The notes: a model not told the origin generated them from the letters alone. DNA of 64,000 nucleotides from Rhizobium sp. Q54 (GCA_945882615.1 CAMCWK010000001.1:146331-210330); one strand, 5' to 3'; positions 1-9,393 are shown, counted from the first letter of the stretch. A program made the numbers and translations.

Positions 1-561
1 GGTATGCTTCATGCCGATGCGGGTTGCGCCGTAACCGCCCATGGAGTGACCGACCAATCCACGGCTTTCGCGCCGCGCCAGGGTGCGATAACGGCTGTCG
101 ATGAAAGCGACCAGATCACGCGCAATAAAGGTTTCAAAATCCCCCGTCGTGACGGAACTGGAATACATCGAGCCGTTATGCACCGTTTTGGAATCGGGCA
201 TGACGACGATCATCTCCGATACACCCTTGGCGAAGGCCCCCTCCACCGTCTGAGGCACGTGGATTTCCTTGCTCCATTGCTCCGCACCAATCGAATAGCC
301 GTGCAGGGCATAGACCACCGGGTATCGCCTGCCAGGATTGGCGGCATAGCCCGGCGGCAGAAAGACCAGCACATCGCGGTCCGCGGAATTTCCCTCCAGA
401 TTGCCCTCCAGCGCCGCGCCATGAACCTTGATGCGCTCCACGCCAACCGGGCGGGCGTCCTTTACCACCTCGGGCACCTGGGTCGGGGCCTGGGCGGAAG
501 CCGACACCGCGACAAACGCCATCAAGCCGAATACCAGTGCGGACTTCTTCGCCAACGTCAT
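1..561 (-). CDS. Secreted esterase, alpha/beta hydrolase (3' end outside window)
   Basis: The gene runs off the left edge, so only the first 187 codons are visible. It begins with a Sec signal peptide ([20 protein letters not shown], cleavage near ASA-QA). The mature part has the hydrolase core '[12 protein letters not shown]' (oxyanion region) and the nucleophile elbow GHSMGGYG, whose Ser is the expected catalytic residue. The Asp and His of the triad lie beyond the edge. This matches the putative esterase (esterase D / enterochelin esterase-like) family, often acting on acyl or feruloyl groups of plant polysaccharides. It starts 29 bases after the stop of the enolase-superfamily gene and is probably co-transcribed with it. 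The substrate is not known. Confidence 0.8.
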   Translation of the reverse strand, partial: MTLAKKSALVFGLMAFVAVSASAQAPTQVPEVVKDARPVGVERIKVHGAALEGNLEGNSADRDVLVFLPPGYAANPGRRYPVVYALHGYSIGAEQWSKEIHVPQTVEGAFAKGVSEMIVVMPDSKTVHNGSMYSSSVTTGDFETFIARDLVAFIDSRYRTLARRESRGLVGHSMGGYGATRIGMKHT

Positions 562-590
562 GAACCCTCCCCTGAAAAGTAAGCCTGACA

Positions 591-1847
591 TTACCACTGC
601 GTATAGGATCCGTCCGGCCGATGATTGAGCGGCATGCCGGCGCGATAGACATTATATTCCGCGATCTTGGTCAGCTTGCCGATATCGACCTCTACGCCCA
701 GCCCGGGCCGCGCATTGGGCCACATCTTGCCGTCCTTGAAATCGTAAACCCGTGGCAGGTGCGGCCATGTCCGGCTGCCGTCCCCCAGAATCTCCATCAA
801 GGCCGGGATCGAGCAGGCGATAAGGCAATGCACCAGGGCGGCTTCGGCTATCGGGCTGGTGAAGTGCGGGATCATGCCGACATAATGGGCCTCCGCCATG
901 GCGATGATTTTCATATATTCGCTGATGCCGCCGACATTGGGCAGCGACGTGCGGACATAGTCGATCAGCTGCCGTTCGATCAGCCGGTTGATGTCCCATT
1001 TATAGCCCAGCTGTTCGCCCATCGCGATCGGCACCTTGGTGCGCTGGCGGATGGTCTCGTAGGTTTCGATGCCTTCGCTGCGGATCAAATCCTCGATGAA
1101 ATAGGGATGCAGGTCGGCCGCCTCGATCATGGTGCAGAGGCGGATCGCGTCCGGCGGATCGAACTGGGTATGGAAATCCAGCGCCCAGTCGCCATCGCCC
1201 GCGCCCTTCTGCAATAGCAGGCAGTCATTATACATCCGCCGCACCAGGGCGAAGCGGTCGACTTGCGGTCCGCCGCCGATGTCCGTGGCATGGCGATAGA
1301 CGCGAAAGCCCGCCGCGCGACAGGCGCGCGCCGCATCCTCGATGGTGCTGCCTTTGGGCCGGGGAAAGGCGGTGGAATAGCATTCGAGATAGTCGCGCGA
1401 CTTGCCGCTCAGCAGTTGATAGACGGGCACGCCCAGCGCCTTGCCCTTGAGGTCCCACAGCGCCAGATCCAGGCCACCGAGAGAATGAAGCTTTTCGCGC
1501 CCCGCCGTGTAATGCATGCCCCGCATCATCCGCTGCCAGTGCATGTCGATGCGGAACGGGTCCAGGCCAATCATCATCGCGGCGCACTCTTCCATGGTGC
1601 GCGGTTCCCCGCCCTCGCCGATGCCGCGAAGGCCGGATTCGGTTTCGATGATCACCACATTGGTCGACTGGTTGACCATGGGTTGGCCGCCGCGGCCGGC
1701 GCTGTCGCCAAAATTGCGATAGTAATGCACCGCCTTGATCTTGTCGGTTGGCAGGCCCAGCGCATCTGCGGTCGGCGGCATCCAGAACGCGCCCGAACCG
1801 ATTGCGCCCAGTCCGCTCAATATCCCTCGCCGGCTCCACTGGGTCAT
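591..1847 (-). CDS. Tat-exported mandelate racemase/muconate lactonizing (enolase superfamily) enzyme
   Basis: A 418-residue enolase-superfamily protein resembling sugar-acid dehydratases of the galactonate/mannonate type. The C-terminal barrel shows the expected metal-ligand strands: LDFHTQF, YFIEDL and AMGEQLG. A barrel-end motif PHFTSPI and the capping-domain motif [15 protein letters not shown] are also present. The likely reaction is removal of water from an aldonic or uronic acid; the substrate is not assignable from motifs. The start at 1847 sits about 10 bases after an AGGAGG site; an ATG at 1856 is too close to that site. The N-terminus [17 protein letters not shown] is a twin-arginine signal, unusual for this normally cytoplasmic family. 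It is upstream of, and probably in an operon with, the secreted esterase. Confidence 0.85.
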   Translation of the reverse strand: MTQWSRRGILSGLGAIGSGAFWMPPTADALGLPTDKIKAVHYYRNFGDSAGRGGQPMVNQSTNVVIIETESGLRGIGEGGEPRTMEECAAMMIGLDPFRIDMHWQRMMRGMHYTAGREKLHSLGGLDLALWDLKGKALGVPVYQLLSGKSRDYLECYSTAFPRPKGSTIEDAARACRAAGFRVYRHATDIGGGPQVDRFALVRRMYNDCLLLQKGAGDGDWALDFHTQFDPPDAIRLCTMIEAADLHPYFIEDLIRSEGIETYETIRQRTKVPIAMGEQLGYKWDINRLIERQLIDYVRTSLPNVGGISEYMKIIAMAEAHYVGMIPHFTSPIAEAALVHCLIACSIPALMEILGDGSRTWPHLPRVYDFKDGKMWPNARPGLGVEVDIGKLTKIAEYNVYRAGMPLNHRPDGSYTQW

Positions 1848-2103
1848 CTGCAGCATCCCTCCTTGCGTCGCAGGCAAGGTTGCGGAATTGCTTGGGCAAG
1901 TGCAATGACGGTCCCACATCATAGCCCCCCAATCGAGCAAGGCGCTCCCCGGCCGCTGGCACCGCGCACCAGCGCGAAACCGCATTATGACAAATACTCA
2001 GTGCCACAGTTCGGGCCTCTAGGGCGCGGTCGCGCGGCGTTGTCAGCGGCACATCGCCCCCGTATGGTTTGGACTTAGATCGACAAGCAGACGGGAGAAG
2101 GTG

Positions 2104-3696
2104 ATGAAAAAACTCACAACCGCAGCGCTCATCCTGGCCATGCTGGCCGCCGGCGCCGCCATCGCCCAGAACGCGGCGGCGCCTGCTACCGATCCGGTGA
2201 CCAGCGTCGACGTCACGGTCGATCTTTCCCGCCCGGGTGCGCCTATTGCCCGCCAGATATACGGCCATTTCGCCGAACATCTGGGGCGCGGGATTTATGA
2301 AGGTGTCTGGGTCGGCCCGGACAGCAAAATCCCCAATGTGCGGGGCTACCGCACCGACGTCGTCAATGCCCTGAAGCGGCTGCAGGTGCCGGTCATCCGC
2401 TGGCCCGGCGGCTGCTTCGCGGATCTCTATCATTGGCGCGACGGGATCGGCCCGCGCAGCCAGCGCCCTACCCGCATCAATGTCCATTGGGGCGGCGTCA
2501 CCGACAACAACAGTTTCGGCACCCATGAATTCATGGACTTCGCCGAACTGGTGGGCGCGGAAGCCTATGTCTCCGGCAATATCGGCTCGCTCAGCCCGTT
2601 CGAGATGTCGCAATGGGTCGAGTACATCACATCGGCCGAGGATGCGACGCTGGCGAACGAGCGCCGCAAGAACGGCCGCGACAAGCCCTGGAACCTGAAA
2701 TACTGGGGCATCGGCAATGAGACCTGGGGCTGCGGCGGCAACATGCGGCCCCAAATGGCCGCTGCCGAGAATGCGCGCTACATGGCGTTCGTCAATGCGC
2801 CCCGTGCGATGGGCATGATCAAGGTGGCCAGCGGCGCCAGCGGCAATCTCGACAAATGGCACGACTACAAGGCCTTTACCGAGGAGATGATGAAGAATGG
2901 TGGCCCGACCTTCGGCGACCATATGGAAGCGCTGAGCTATCATTATTATGCCATGCCCCCGGACCTGGCCCCCAAGGGGCCTGCCACCGACTTCAATGAA
3001 GAAGGTTGGGCAAAGCAGCTCCACTACACACTGGATATCGATCGCCAGCTCAAGGACGTGATCGCGATCATGGATCGCCATGATCCCAAGAAGCAGACGG
3101 CGCTGTATGTCGATGAATGGGGCGCCTGGTATCAGCCGGAGAAGGGCTCGACCCCGGGCTTCCTCTACCAGCAGAACACCCTGCGCGACGCGCAGGTGGC
3201 GGCGCTGAGTTTCAACATCTTTCACCGCTATACCGACCGGATAAAGATGGCGAACATCGCCCAGATGATAAACGTGTTGCAGGCGATCATCCTGACCGAC
3301 AAGGAAAAGATGATCCTGACGCCGACCTATCACGCCTTCGACATGTACCGCCCCTTCATGGAGGCGACGCCCTACCCGGCTTCCACTTCTGCGGCAGCCT
3401 ATAAATTTGGCGACATCACCTTGCCGCTGATCGATGTTTCGGCGGCACGGGGCAAGGACGGAAAACTCTACCTCGCCATCGTCAACACCGATCCAAAGCG
3501 GGCCGTCAGGGTGCGCACCAACCTCACGGGCAAGGCCGCCAGCGGTCAGATCCTGGCCTCAGACCGGATGGATGCGCATAACAGTTTCGACAATCCCAAC
3601 GCGCTGGTGCCCAGGCCATTCCGCGGCGAGATGGTGGATGGAAGGCTCGTGGTCCAGATGCCGCCCATGGGCGTGGCCGTCGTGGCCGTGGATTAA
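2104..3696 (+). CDS. Secreted alpha-L-arabinofuranosidase, GH51
   Basis: A 530-residue glycoside hydrolase that would release terminal arabinose from arabinan or arabinoxylan. A Sec signal peptide (MKKLTTAALILAMLAAGAAIAQ) directs it to the periplasm or outside. Family hallmarks are RWPGGCFADLYHWRDGIGP near residue 100, the acid/base Glu in GIGNETWG near residue 206 and the nucleophile Glu in YVDEWGAWY near residue 338. A C-terminal beta-sandwich follows. A GTG three bases upstream is possible, but the ATG at 2104 follows GGGAGAAGG at good spacing. It is transcribed divergently from the enolase-superfamily/esterase pair, so the 250 bases between them should hold both promoters. Confidence 0.93.
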   Translation: MKKLTTAALILAMLAAGAAIAQNAAAPATDPVTSVDVTVDLSRPGAPIARQIYGHFAEHLGRGIYEGVWVGPDSKIPNVRGYRTDVVNALKRLQVPVIRWPGGCFADLYHWRDGIGPRSQRPTRINVHWGGVTDNNSFGTHEFMDFAELVGAEAYVSGNIGSLSPFEMSQWVEYITSAEDATLANERRKNGRDKPWNLKYWGIGNETWGCGGNMRPQMAAAENARYMAFVNAPRAMGMIKVASGASGNLDKWHDYKAFTEEMMKNGGPTFGDHMEALSYHYYAMPPDLAPKGPATDFNEEGWAKQLHYTLDIDRQLKDVIAIMDRHDPKKQTALYVDEWGAWYQPEKGSTPGFLYQQNTLRDAQVAALSFNIFHRYTDRIKMANIAQMINVLQAIILTDKEKMILTPTYHAFDMYRPFMEATPYPASTSAAAYKFGDITLPLIDVSAARGKDGKLYLAIVNTDPKRAVRVRTNLTGKAASGQILASDRMDAHNSFDNPNALVPRPFRGEMVDGRLVVQMPPMGVAVVAVD

Positions 3697-3709
3697 CGCC
3701 TGGCAGATT

Positions 3710-4519
3710 CTAGCTGCCTGTCACGATCATGCCGTCGTAGCCGGGCTCGACGCCCGGCGGCAACTCGCGTGCCAGCGTGGCGTAGTCCATATCGATATGC
3801 ATGTTGGTGAGGATGGCGCGCTTGGGCTTGACCCGCATGATCCATTCCAAAGTGCGCTCCAGATGGGCATGGCTGGGATGGGGCGTGTGGCGCAGGGCAT
3901 CCACTATCCAGCAGTCCAGGCCCTCAAGCGCGGTGAAGGCAGCCTCGTCCAGCGCGTCCACATCCGGCGAATAGGCGATATTGCCGAAGCGAAAACCCAG
4001 GCTGCGGATGCGGCCATGCCCGTGACCGATCGCCAGCACCGGCAGCGAACCACCGGGCCCGACGATCTCGAACGGGGCGAAGGGCTCGGCTAGTTGATGG
4101 CCATTCAGGATGGGCGGATAATCCCGGTTGGGTGGGGTCTTGAACATATAGGCGAACTTGCGGTTCAGACTGTCCAGCGCGAACTGGTCGGACCACAGGT
4201 CCAGCTTCTTTCCATGCTGTGCCAGCACCAGAACCCGGAGATCGTCCATCCCATGAGTCTGGTCAGCATGATCATGGGTGACGAGCACACCATCCAGCCG
4301 CCCGATCTTGGCCGCCAGCAACTGTTCGCGCAGGTCGGGCGAGGTATCCACCAGCACCCGCGTCTCGCCGTTCGCGCCGCGCTTCGTCACCAGAATCGAG
4401 CAGCGCAGGCGGCGATTTTTCGGATTGGCCGGATCGCAGACGCCCCAGTTGGGCGCCCCTTCCCCCAGGCGCGGCACGCCTCCAGATGAACCGCAACCCA
4501 GGATGCGAACCTCAAGCAT
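3710..4519 (-). CDS. MBL-fold metal-dependent hydrolase (PhnP/PqqB-like)
   Basis: A 269-residue metallo-beta-lactamase fold protein starting MLEVRILGCGSSGGVP, the usual N-terminus of the PhnP-like phosphodiesterase group. The metal motif is VTHDHADQTHG, and later His/Asp ligands appear in LRHTPHPSHAHLE and NMHIDMDY. It probably hydrolyses a cyclic phosphodiester in the cytoplasm. Its ATG overlaps the tatD stop by 8 bases (ATGCTTGA), so the two are translationally coupled. It is the last gene of the rlpA-dac-tmk-holB-tatD operon, a position it holds in many alphaproteobacteria. The exact substrate is unknown. Confidence 0.85.
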   Translation of the reverse strand: MLEVRILGCGSSGGVPRLGEGAPNWGVCDPANPKNRRLRCSILVTKRGANGETRVLVDTSPDLREQLLAAKIGRLDGVLVTHDHADQTHGMDDLRVLVLAQHGKKLDLWSDQFALDSLNRKFAYMFKTPPNRDYPPILNGHQLAEPFAPFEIVGPGGSLPVLAIGHGHGRIRSLGFRFGNIAYSPDVDALDEAAFTALEGLDCWIVDALRHTPHPSHAHLERTLEWIMRVKPKRAILTNMHIDMDYATLARELPPGVEPGYDGMIVTGS

Positions 4520-5297
4520 CAGGCGGCACGACCTTGGAAAACAGGCGGAAAAAATTCGCGGTTGTCGCATCCGCCAGTTCTTGGGCGCTGACGCCTTTCA
4601 GTTCCGCCAGCATGGCGGCGGTGTGGGTGACAAAGGCCGGCTCGTTGGTCTTGCCCCGGTGCGGCACCGGCGCCAGATACGGCGCATCTGTTTCCACCAG
4701 AAGCCGGTCCAGCGGCACGCTCTTGATCACATCGCGCAGGGCCGCGGAATTCTTGAAGGTGGCGATACCCGACACCGAAATATAAAGCCCCAGCTCCAGC
4801 GATGCATCGGCCAGCTTCTGGGTGCCGGTGAAGCAATGAATCACGCCGGTAAAGGCGCCCTTGCCCATTTCATCGCGCAGGATGGCTATCGTGTCGTCAT
4901 CGGCGTCGCGGGTATGAACGATCAACGGCAGGCCGGTCTGGCGGGCAGCGGCGATATGGCTGCGGAAATTGGCCTGCTGCGGCGCGCGTGGGGAATGCTC
5001 GTAATAATAGTCCAGACCCGTCTCGCCGATCGCCACCACCTTGGGGTGAGCGGCGGCTTCGATCAGCGAGGCTTCGTCATCCAGAAGTTCCTTCTCGGAT
5101 TCGTGCGGATGCACGCCGACGCTGCACCAGACATCGGCATGGGCTTCGGCCACCGCCCTGACGCCGGGAAAGCGTTTCAGCTCGGTGCCGATGCTGACAC
5201 AGACGCCAACCCCGGCGGCGCGGGCGCGCGCCAATACCTCGCCGACCTTGCCGGCATATTCGGGAAAATCGAGATGGCAATGGGAATCGACCAGCAT
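4512..5297 (-). CDS. tatD: TatD family metal-dependent DNase
   Basis: A 261-residue TatD-type nuclease, the normal length. It opens with MLVDSHCHLDFPEY (HxH metal ligands), followed by GETGLDYYYEHSP, IVHTRDADDD, VIHCFTG and the C-terminal ETDAPYLAP. This set is diagnostic for 3'-5' exonuclease activity of the TatD amidohydrolase group. The start at 5297 lies one base beyond the holB stop (5299-5301), so translation is probably coupled. In related genomes metG usually lies between holB and tatD; here it does not. A longer upstream ORF extension falls inside holB and is not the gene. Confidence 0.93.
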   Translation of the reverse strand: MLVDSHCHLDFPEYAGKVGEVLARARAAGVGVCVSIGTELKRFPGVRAVAEAHADVWCSVGVHPHESEKELLDDEASLIEAAAHPKVVAIGETGLDYYYEHSPRAPQQANFRSHIAAARQTGLPLIVHTRDADDDTIAILRDEMGKGAFTGVIHCFTGTQKLADASLELGLYISVSGIATFKNSAALRDVIKSVPLDRLLVETDAPYLAPVPHRGKTNEPAFVTHTAAMLAELKGVSAQELADATTANFFRLFSKVVPPDA

Positions 5298-5298
5298 C

Positions 5299-6348
5299 CT
5301 AAAGTGCCCCGCTGCGTGCCGTGCGCGACAGGTCGCGGGCGGTGCTGAGCACGGTTTGCCGCGGCTCGAGATTGAGCGCAGCGGCGCGGCCAAAGCCCTG
5401 TTCCATCCGTCCCAGCAGAGCCACCCAGCGTTCCAGCCCGTCGGCGCCATGATGGGCGCGGGCGCGGATGCGGTCGGCCAATGCCTCGGTCAGGAAATTT
5501 CCGAACAGCTCCAGCCCGTCACGCATGCGAAATAGTTTCTCGCCTAGCGTCAGCAACGCCAGCAGATCGGGATCACGGGCATTGTCGATCAGCCGGTCGG
5601 CATCCTTGGCCAGGGCGGCGCCCTCACCGGTCGCAAGCATCAAGGCCGCGCCCAGGCTGCCGCCCGCCAGCCGCGCCAAGGCCGCGCGCTCGCCCGTATC
5701 AGCCTCAGGCAGATGCTGCGCCAGCGCTTTTTCCAGCGTGGCATCATCCAGTTGGCGCAATTCCAGCCGCTGGCAGCGCGAGCGGATGGTGGGCAGCAAC
5801 CGTCCGGGCATGTTGGACAGCAGCAGCAGCATGGCATTGGGCGGCGGCTCCTCCAGCATCTTGAGCAGCGCGTTCGCGGCATTGTCGTTCATGTCGTCGG
5901 CGGTATCGACGATGGCGACCCGCCAACCACCCGCCCCGCTGGTCATGCCGAAGAAATCCGCCAGCCGGCGAATCTCGTCCACCGACAGCACCGTCATCAG
6001 CTTGCCGGTTTTGGGATTGATGGCCCGCTTCAGGATCAGCAGGCCCGGATGCGACTGGGCCGCCACCTGCCGCGCCGCCGGGTGATCGGGCGGCACCGAG
6101 AGATCATCGGGGCCTGCATCGCTGGCGCCGAAGGCCAGAAGATAGCGTGCGATCCGGTAGGCCAGCGTGGCCTTGCCAATGCCCGGCGGGCCGGTGATCA
6201 GCCAGGCGCTGGGCGGCCGCCCGGCCCGCAGCGCCCTTGCGGTGCGCGCCAGGACCGCGTCCTGGCCCAGGAGCGCGGTGGTCTCACGGGGATGGGCAAA
6301 TCCCGCGATACGGTCGCTGTCATTGGGTTCGGCGGAACGCTTGGCCAT
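5299..6348 (-). CDS. holB: DNA polymerase III delta' subunit
   Basis: A 349-residue clamp-loader AAA+ protein. The N-terminal part has Walker A GPPGIGKATLAYRIARYLL. It continues with a sensor/Walker B region around VAIVDTADDMNDNAANALLKMLEEPP and the arginine-finger context RCQRLELRQL. Delta' works in the DnaX clamp-loader complex that places the beta clamp on DNA. The start MAKRSAEPNDSD at 6348 lies 7 bases after the tmk stop; upstream in-frame starts fall inside tmk. The tmk-holB order is conserved in many bacteria and supports the call over a plain DnaX-like ATPase. Confidence 0.93.
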   Translation of the reverse strand: MAKRSAEPNDSDRIAGFAHPRETTALLGQDAVLARTARALRAGRPPSAWLITGPPGIGKATLAYRIARYLLAFGASDAGPDDLSVPPDHPAARQVAAQSHPGLLILKRAINPKTGKLMTVLSVDEIRRLADFFGMTSGAGGWRVAIVDTADDMNDNAANALLKMLEEPPPNAMLLLLSNMPGRLLPTIRSRCQRLELRQLDDATLEKALAQHLPEADTGERAALARLAGGSLGAALMLATGEGAALAKDADRLIDNARDPDLLALLTLGEKLFRMRDGLELFGNFLTEALADRIRARAHHGADGLERWVALLGRMEQGFGRAAALNLEPRQTVLSTARDLSRTARSGAL

Positions 6349-6355
6349 GGTGCGC

Positions 6356-6982
6356 TTATAGATCGAAACGCCGGCTGACGGCGGTGAAAATCGCCTCTGC
6401 CACCTGCTCCTCGGTCCCCGAGGCATCGATCACCCGGCAGCGTTCCGGGCTACGTTTGGCGATATCCAGAAAGGCCTGGCGCAATTTTTCATGGAATTCC
6501 ACGCCGAATTTCTCGAAGCGGTTTTCCGCCCCGCTGCGCGCCAGCGCCCGCTGAAGGCCCGTCTTCACATCGAGATCGAGGATCAGGGTGAGGTCCGGCG
6601 CGAAATCATCCAGCACCGCGCTGTCGATCCGCCGGATGGTTTCGCGCGCCAGTCCCCGCCCCACGCCCTGATAGGCGAAGGTGGAGTCGTTGAACCGGTC
6701 TGAGATCACCCATCTGTCCGCCAGCAGCGCGGGGCCGATGGTGCGCGCGACATGATCGACCCGCGCGGCATAGGCCAGAAGCGTTTCGGTGACGGCGTCC
6801 CAGCGTCCGGGTTCGCCTTCCACCATCAGCGTGCGGATTTCCTCCGCCCCGGGCGAACCGCCGGGCTCGCGCGTGCAAAGAACGGCAATGCCCTTTTTCT
6901 CGAGCGCGGCCGCCAGCCGGCGTATCTGGGTGGACTTGCCGGTGCCCTCCCCGCCTTCCAGGGTGATGAAGCGACCCGTCAC
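6356..6982 (-). CDS. tmk: Thymidylate kinase
   Basis: A 208-residue dTMP kinase that makes dTDP for DNA synthesis. It has the P-loop GGEGTGKST, the DR(H/Y/F) region as ISDRFNDSTFAYQGVGRGL, and the DLTLILDLDV strand. The best start is a GTG at 6982, which overlaps the stop of the upstream carboxypeptidase as GTGA and gives the typical beginning (V/M)TGRFITLEGGEG. A GTG at 7012 would add ten residues but has no better ribosome site. It sits between the D-Ala carboxypeptidase and holB in the operon. Confidence 0.94.
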   Translation of the reverse strand: MTGRFITLEGGEGTGKSTQIRRLAAALEKKGIAVLCTREPGGSPGAEEIRTLMVEGEPGRWDAVTETLLAYAARVDHVARTIGPALLADRWVISDRFNDSTFAYQGVGRGLARETIRRIDSAVLDDFAPDLTLILDLDVKTGLQRALARSGAENRFEKFGVEFHEKLRQAFLDIAKRSPERCRVIDASGTEEQVAEAIFTAVSRRFDL

Positions 6983-8130
6983 TTCCAGATCTTGCGCTTG
7001 ACGCTGTTCCACATCCCGCCAATCAGCCTAACCTTGGCCACGGCTTGCGCCGCATAGACGGGGACATTGAGGGGCGGGAAATCCGGCGCGGTCACCACCA
7101 GCGTCCCGACCCGTTGGCCGACCGAGATCGGCGCCGTCAGCCCGGCGGCCGGTTTCAGCGCGGTCTTCATGCCCTTGCGGGATTCCACCTGCATGGTGAC
7201 GTTGAGCGGCCTGGCGGCGGTTGCCGGCACCGCTTCATCCACCCCTTCCAGAACCGGGACGTTGCCGACGATCTGGTTGGTCTTCAGTACCGGATAGGAA
7301 CGAAATTCCCGGAACGCCAGCTCCATTACTCGCACCGCCTCCTCGGCGCGGCGGATATTGGGGAAATAGTCGTTCTTGTACTGCGGATAGCGCAAGCCGT
7401 TCAGCACCAGGATCAGGCGTTGGGAACCGCGCTTGGCGGAAACCACAATGCCATAACCCGCCGCGTCGGTATGGCCGGTCTTCAGGCCATCGGCGCCTTC
7501 CAGCATGCCGAGCACCAGATCGCGATTGGGCTGACGGATCTTGTTCCAGGTGAATTCGCGTTCGCTGAAATAGGGATAATATTGGGCATATTCAGTGATG
7601 AGGTGGCGAGACAGCTTGGCAAGGTCCAATGCGCTCATCATCTGGCCCGGCGGCTCCGGCAGGCCATCGGGATTGACGAAATGGGACTGGTTCAGGCCCA
7701 GCTGTTTGGCGCGGGCATTCATCATGTCGGCAAAGCCTTCGACCGTGCCGCCCAGCGCTTCAGCGACCACGACGCAGGCATGGTTGCCGGACTGGATAAT
7801 GATGCCCCGGATCAGGTTTTCCACCGAAACGCGGGTGCCGACATCCAGGAACATGCGTGAACCGCCGGTGCGCCAGGCGCGCTCCGATACCGGAAACGTA
7901 TCCGTCAGCTTGACGCGTCCATCTTTCAGCCGGCCGAACAACAGATCCAGCGTCATCAGCTTGGACATAGAGGCCGGCGGGTTCGCCACCAGGCCTTCCT
8001 TCTGCCACAGCACTTGCCCTGTGCCTGCGTCCATCAGCAGCGCATGTTTGGCATTGGTCTGTATCTGGGCCTGCGCCGGCAAGGCGAGGCCAAGGAACAC
8101 GCACAGATACAGACAAAAGCGACGAAGCAT
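6979..8130 (-). CDS. dacF: D-alanyl-D-alanine carboxypeptidase (penicillin-binding protein, S11)
   Basis: A 383-residue serine peptidase of the PBP5/6 class that trims the terminal D-Ala from peptidoglycan stem peptides in the periplasm. A signal peptide (MLRRFCLYLCVFLGLALPAQ) comes first. The catalytic SxxK is S54-M-S-K57, the SxN motif is S114-G-N116, and the KTG motif is K217-T-G219 in DGLKTGHTDAAGYG. The C-terminal PBP5-type domain ends with an amphipathic segment (GGMWNSVKRKIWK) that probably binds the membrane. It follows rlpA by 16 bases; the symbol dacF is taken from its usual name at this locus. Confidence 0.92.
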   Translation of the reverse strand: MLRRFCLYLCVFLGLALPAQAQIQTNAKHALLMDAGTGQVLWQKEGLVANPPASMSKLMTLDLLFGRLKDGRVKLTDTFPVSERAWRTGGSRMFLDVGTRVSVENLIRGIIIQSGNHACVVVAEALGGTVEGFADMMNARAKQLGLNQSHFVNPDGLPEPPGQMMSALDLAKLSRHLITEYAQYYPYFSEREFTWNKIRQPNRDLVLGMLEGADGLKTGHTDAAGYGIVVSAKRGSQRLILVLNGLRYPQYKNDYFPNIRRAEEAVRVMELAFREFRSYPVLKTNQIVGNVPVLEGVDEAVPATAARPLNVTMQVESRKGMKTALKPAAGLTAPISVGQRVGTLVVTAPDFPPLNVPVYAAQAVAKVRLIGGMWNSVKRKIWK

Positions 8131-8146
8131 GGCGTCTCCCGACGGG

Positions 8147-9082
8147 TTACTGGTCTACGACGATATGGGCGTCGTTGGCGCCTGCGCCGCTGATCCGCGA
8201 CAAAGCGGTGTCGGCCTCCTTGACGGAGCTTAAGGGGCCGGTGCGGACTCTATAGAGGGTCTGTCCGCCACGTTGAAGCGGCGATATCTGCAAATTCCCG
8301 CCCAGCTTGTTCAACATCGCCTGGGCATTCTCCCGCTTGGAGAAAGCGCCCACCTGGACATAGAGCTTTGTGGCGGGCGGCACGGGAACCTGGGTCACCT
8401 GCCCGGTTGGCTGGACATTGGCGAACATCTCCGACGGGATCGGCGCAGGCATCGGCATGCCCTGGACCTTCGCCGGCGGCGCCACGGCGGCGCCGGGCAG
8501 GATGCCCAGCGCGGCGCTGTCCACCTTGCCGCTGGGCGCGGCGGGTACGGCGCTGGCGATGGCTGGCGGAGTCTCCGGCGGCGGCGCCCCGCCGTTCAGG
8601 TTGGACCGACCCATATAGGTCACCCGCACCCGCGCCGTTCCGCTCTGGATGATATCCAGTAGCTCGGCGGCGCGCTTCGACAGGTCGATAATGCGCCCGC
8701 GCGAGAACGGCCCGCGATCATTCACCCGCACCACCAGCGACTTGCCATTGTCCAGGTTGGTGACGCGGACATTCACCGGCATGGGCAGCGTCTTGTGGGC
8801 GGCGGTCAGCATGTCGCCGGTATAGATTTCCCCATTGGCGGTTTTCTTGCCGTAGAAGGTCGGCCCGTACCAGGAGGCGATGCCGGTTTCGTCGTAATCG
8901 GGTTGCTCGCGCGGATAATACCAGACATTTTCGATCTGATAGGGCTGGCCGACCTTGTAGACCCCGGCGCTGGCAGGAACCTGCACCGTGGGGGGCGGGG
9001 GCGGTGCGGGCGGCGGCTGACTGGCGCAAGCCGCCAGCACGGCGGCAGCCGAAACACCCGAAACTCTTGCCAAAAGCCGCAT
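8147..9082 (-). CDS. rlpA: RlpA family septal ring lipoprotein with SPOR domain
   Basis: A 311-residue lipoprotein. The signal has a lipobox ending VLAAC, so the mature protein is lipid-anchored. The middle holds the double-psi beta-barrel typical of RlpA: TGIASWYGPTFYGKKTANGE, then VRVNDRGPF with the catalytic-type Asp, and IIDLSKRAAELL. A proline-rich linker leads to a C-terminal SPOR domain (KLYVQVGAFSKRENAQAML). RlpA proteins cleave naked septal glycan strands or bind them. A GTG at 9094 is the alternative start. It is the first gene of the operon running to the MBL hydrolase. Confidence 0.9.
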   Translation of the reverse strand: MRLLARVSGVSAAAVLAACASQPPPAPPPPPTVQVPASAGVYKVGQPYQIENVWYYPREQPDYDETGIASWYGPTFYGKKTANGEIYTGDMLTAAHKTLPMPVNVRVTNLDNGKSLVVRVNDRGPFSRGRIIDLSKRAAELLDIIQSGTARVRVTYMGRSNLNGGAPPPETPPAIASAVPAAPSGKVDSAALGILPGAAVAPPAKVQGMPMPAPIPSEMFANVQPTGQVTQVPVPPATKLYVQVGAFSKRENAQAMLNKLGGNLQISPLQRGGQTLYRVRTGPLSSVKEADTALSRISGAGANDAHIVVDQ

Positions 9083-9186
9083 CGTCCGAATCACGCCCGG
9101 AAATTACCGCCCAAGGCTACCGGACCGGAGCGGCAGGCTCAACGAGGTTGCCCCAAACTCCTGCGAAAGCTAGAGAAATGCGGGCC

Positions 9187-9276
9187 GGATGGGTGGCCGA
9201 GTGGTTTAAGGCAGCGGTCTTGAAAACCGCCGGGCCTGCAAGGGTCCCGTGAGTTCGAATCTCACCCCATCCGCCA
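9187..9276 (+). tRNA. tRNA-Ser (anticodon UGA), CCA encoded
   Basis: A class II tRNA of 90 bases including CCA. The acceptor GGATGGG pairs exactly with CCCATCC, the discriminator is G, and the anticodon loop CTTGAAA gives UGA. A long variable arm (GCCTGCAAGGGTCCCGTG region) and the T-loop GTTCGAAT are present. It reads UCA/UCG-type serine codons. Confidence 0.97.
9258..9276 (+). repeat. tRNA-Ser 3' end, first copy of a 19-base direct repeat
   Basis: The last 19 bases of the tRNA gene, AATCTCACCCCATCCGCCA, occur again exactly at 9394-9412. Duplicated tRNA 3' ends are the usual footprint of integrase-mediated insertion at a tRNA attachment site. Confidence 0.85.
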
Positions 9277-9366
9277 ATACTGGAACATGGGAGTTCGACC
9301 AATCGGCGACAGTCGGTTGGGGCGCGAGGGCACCGAGCGATCCGATGGGCGCGTGCGCCCTGAGGA

Positions 9367-9392
9367 CGAAAAGCGGCCAAAGCCGCTTTTCG
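9367..9392. terminator. Bidirectional intrinsic terminator-like hairpin
   Basis: A perfect 11-base-pair stem (CGAAAAGCGGC / GCCGCTTTTCG) around a CAAA loop. The A4/T4 runs at the base make it a terminator in both directions. It lies between the plus-strand tRNA-Ser and the minus-strand MFS gene and could end both transcripts. Confidence 0.65.
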
Positions 9393-9393
9393 C

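Noticed and set aside
1228..3333. A 701-codon open frame on the minus strand overlapping the GH51 gene
   Set aside because: It is antisense to a gene with clear catalytic motifs, has no signature of its own and arises from high GC content.
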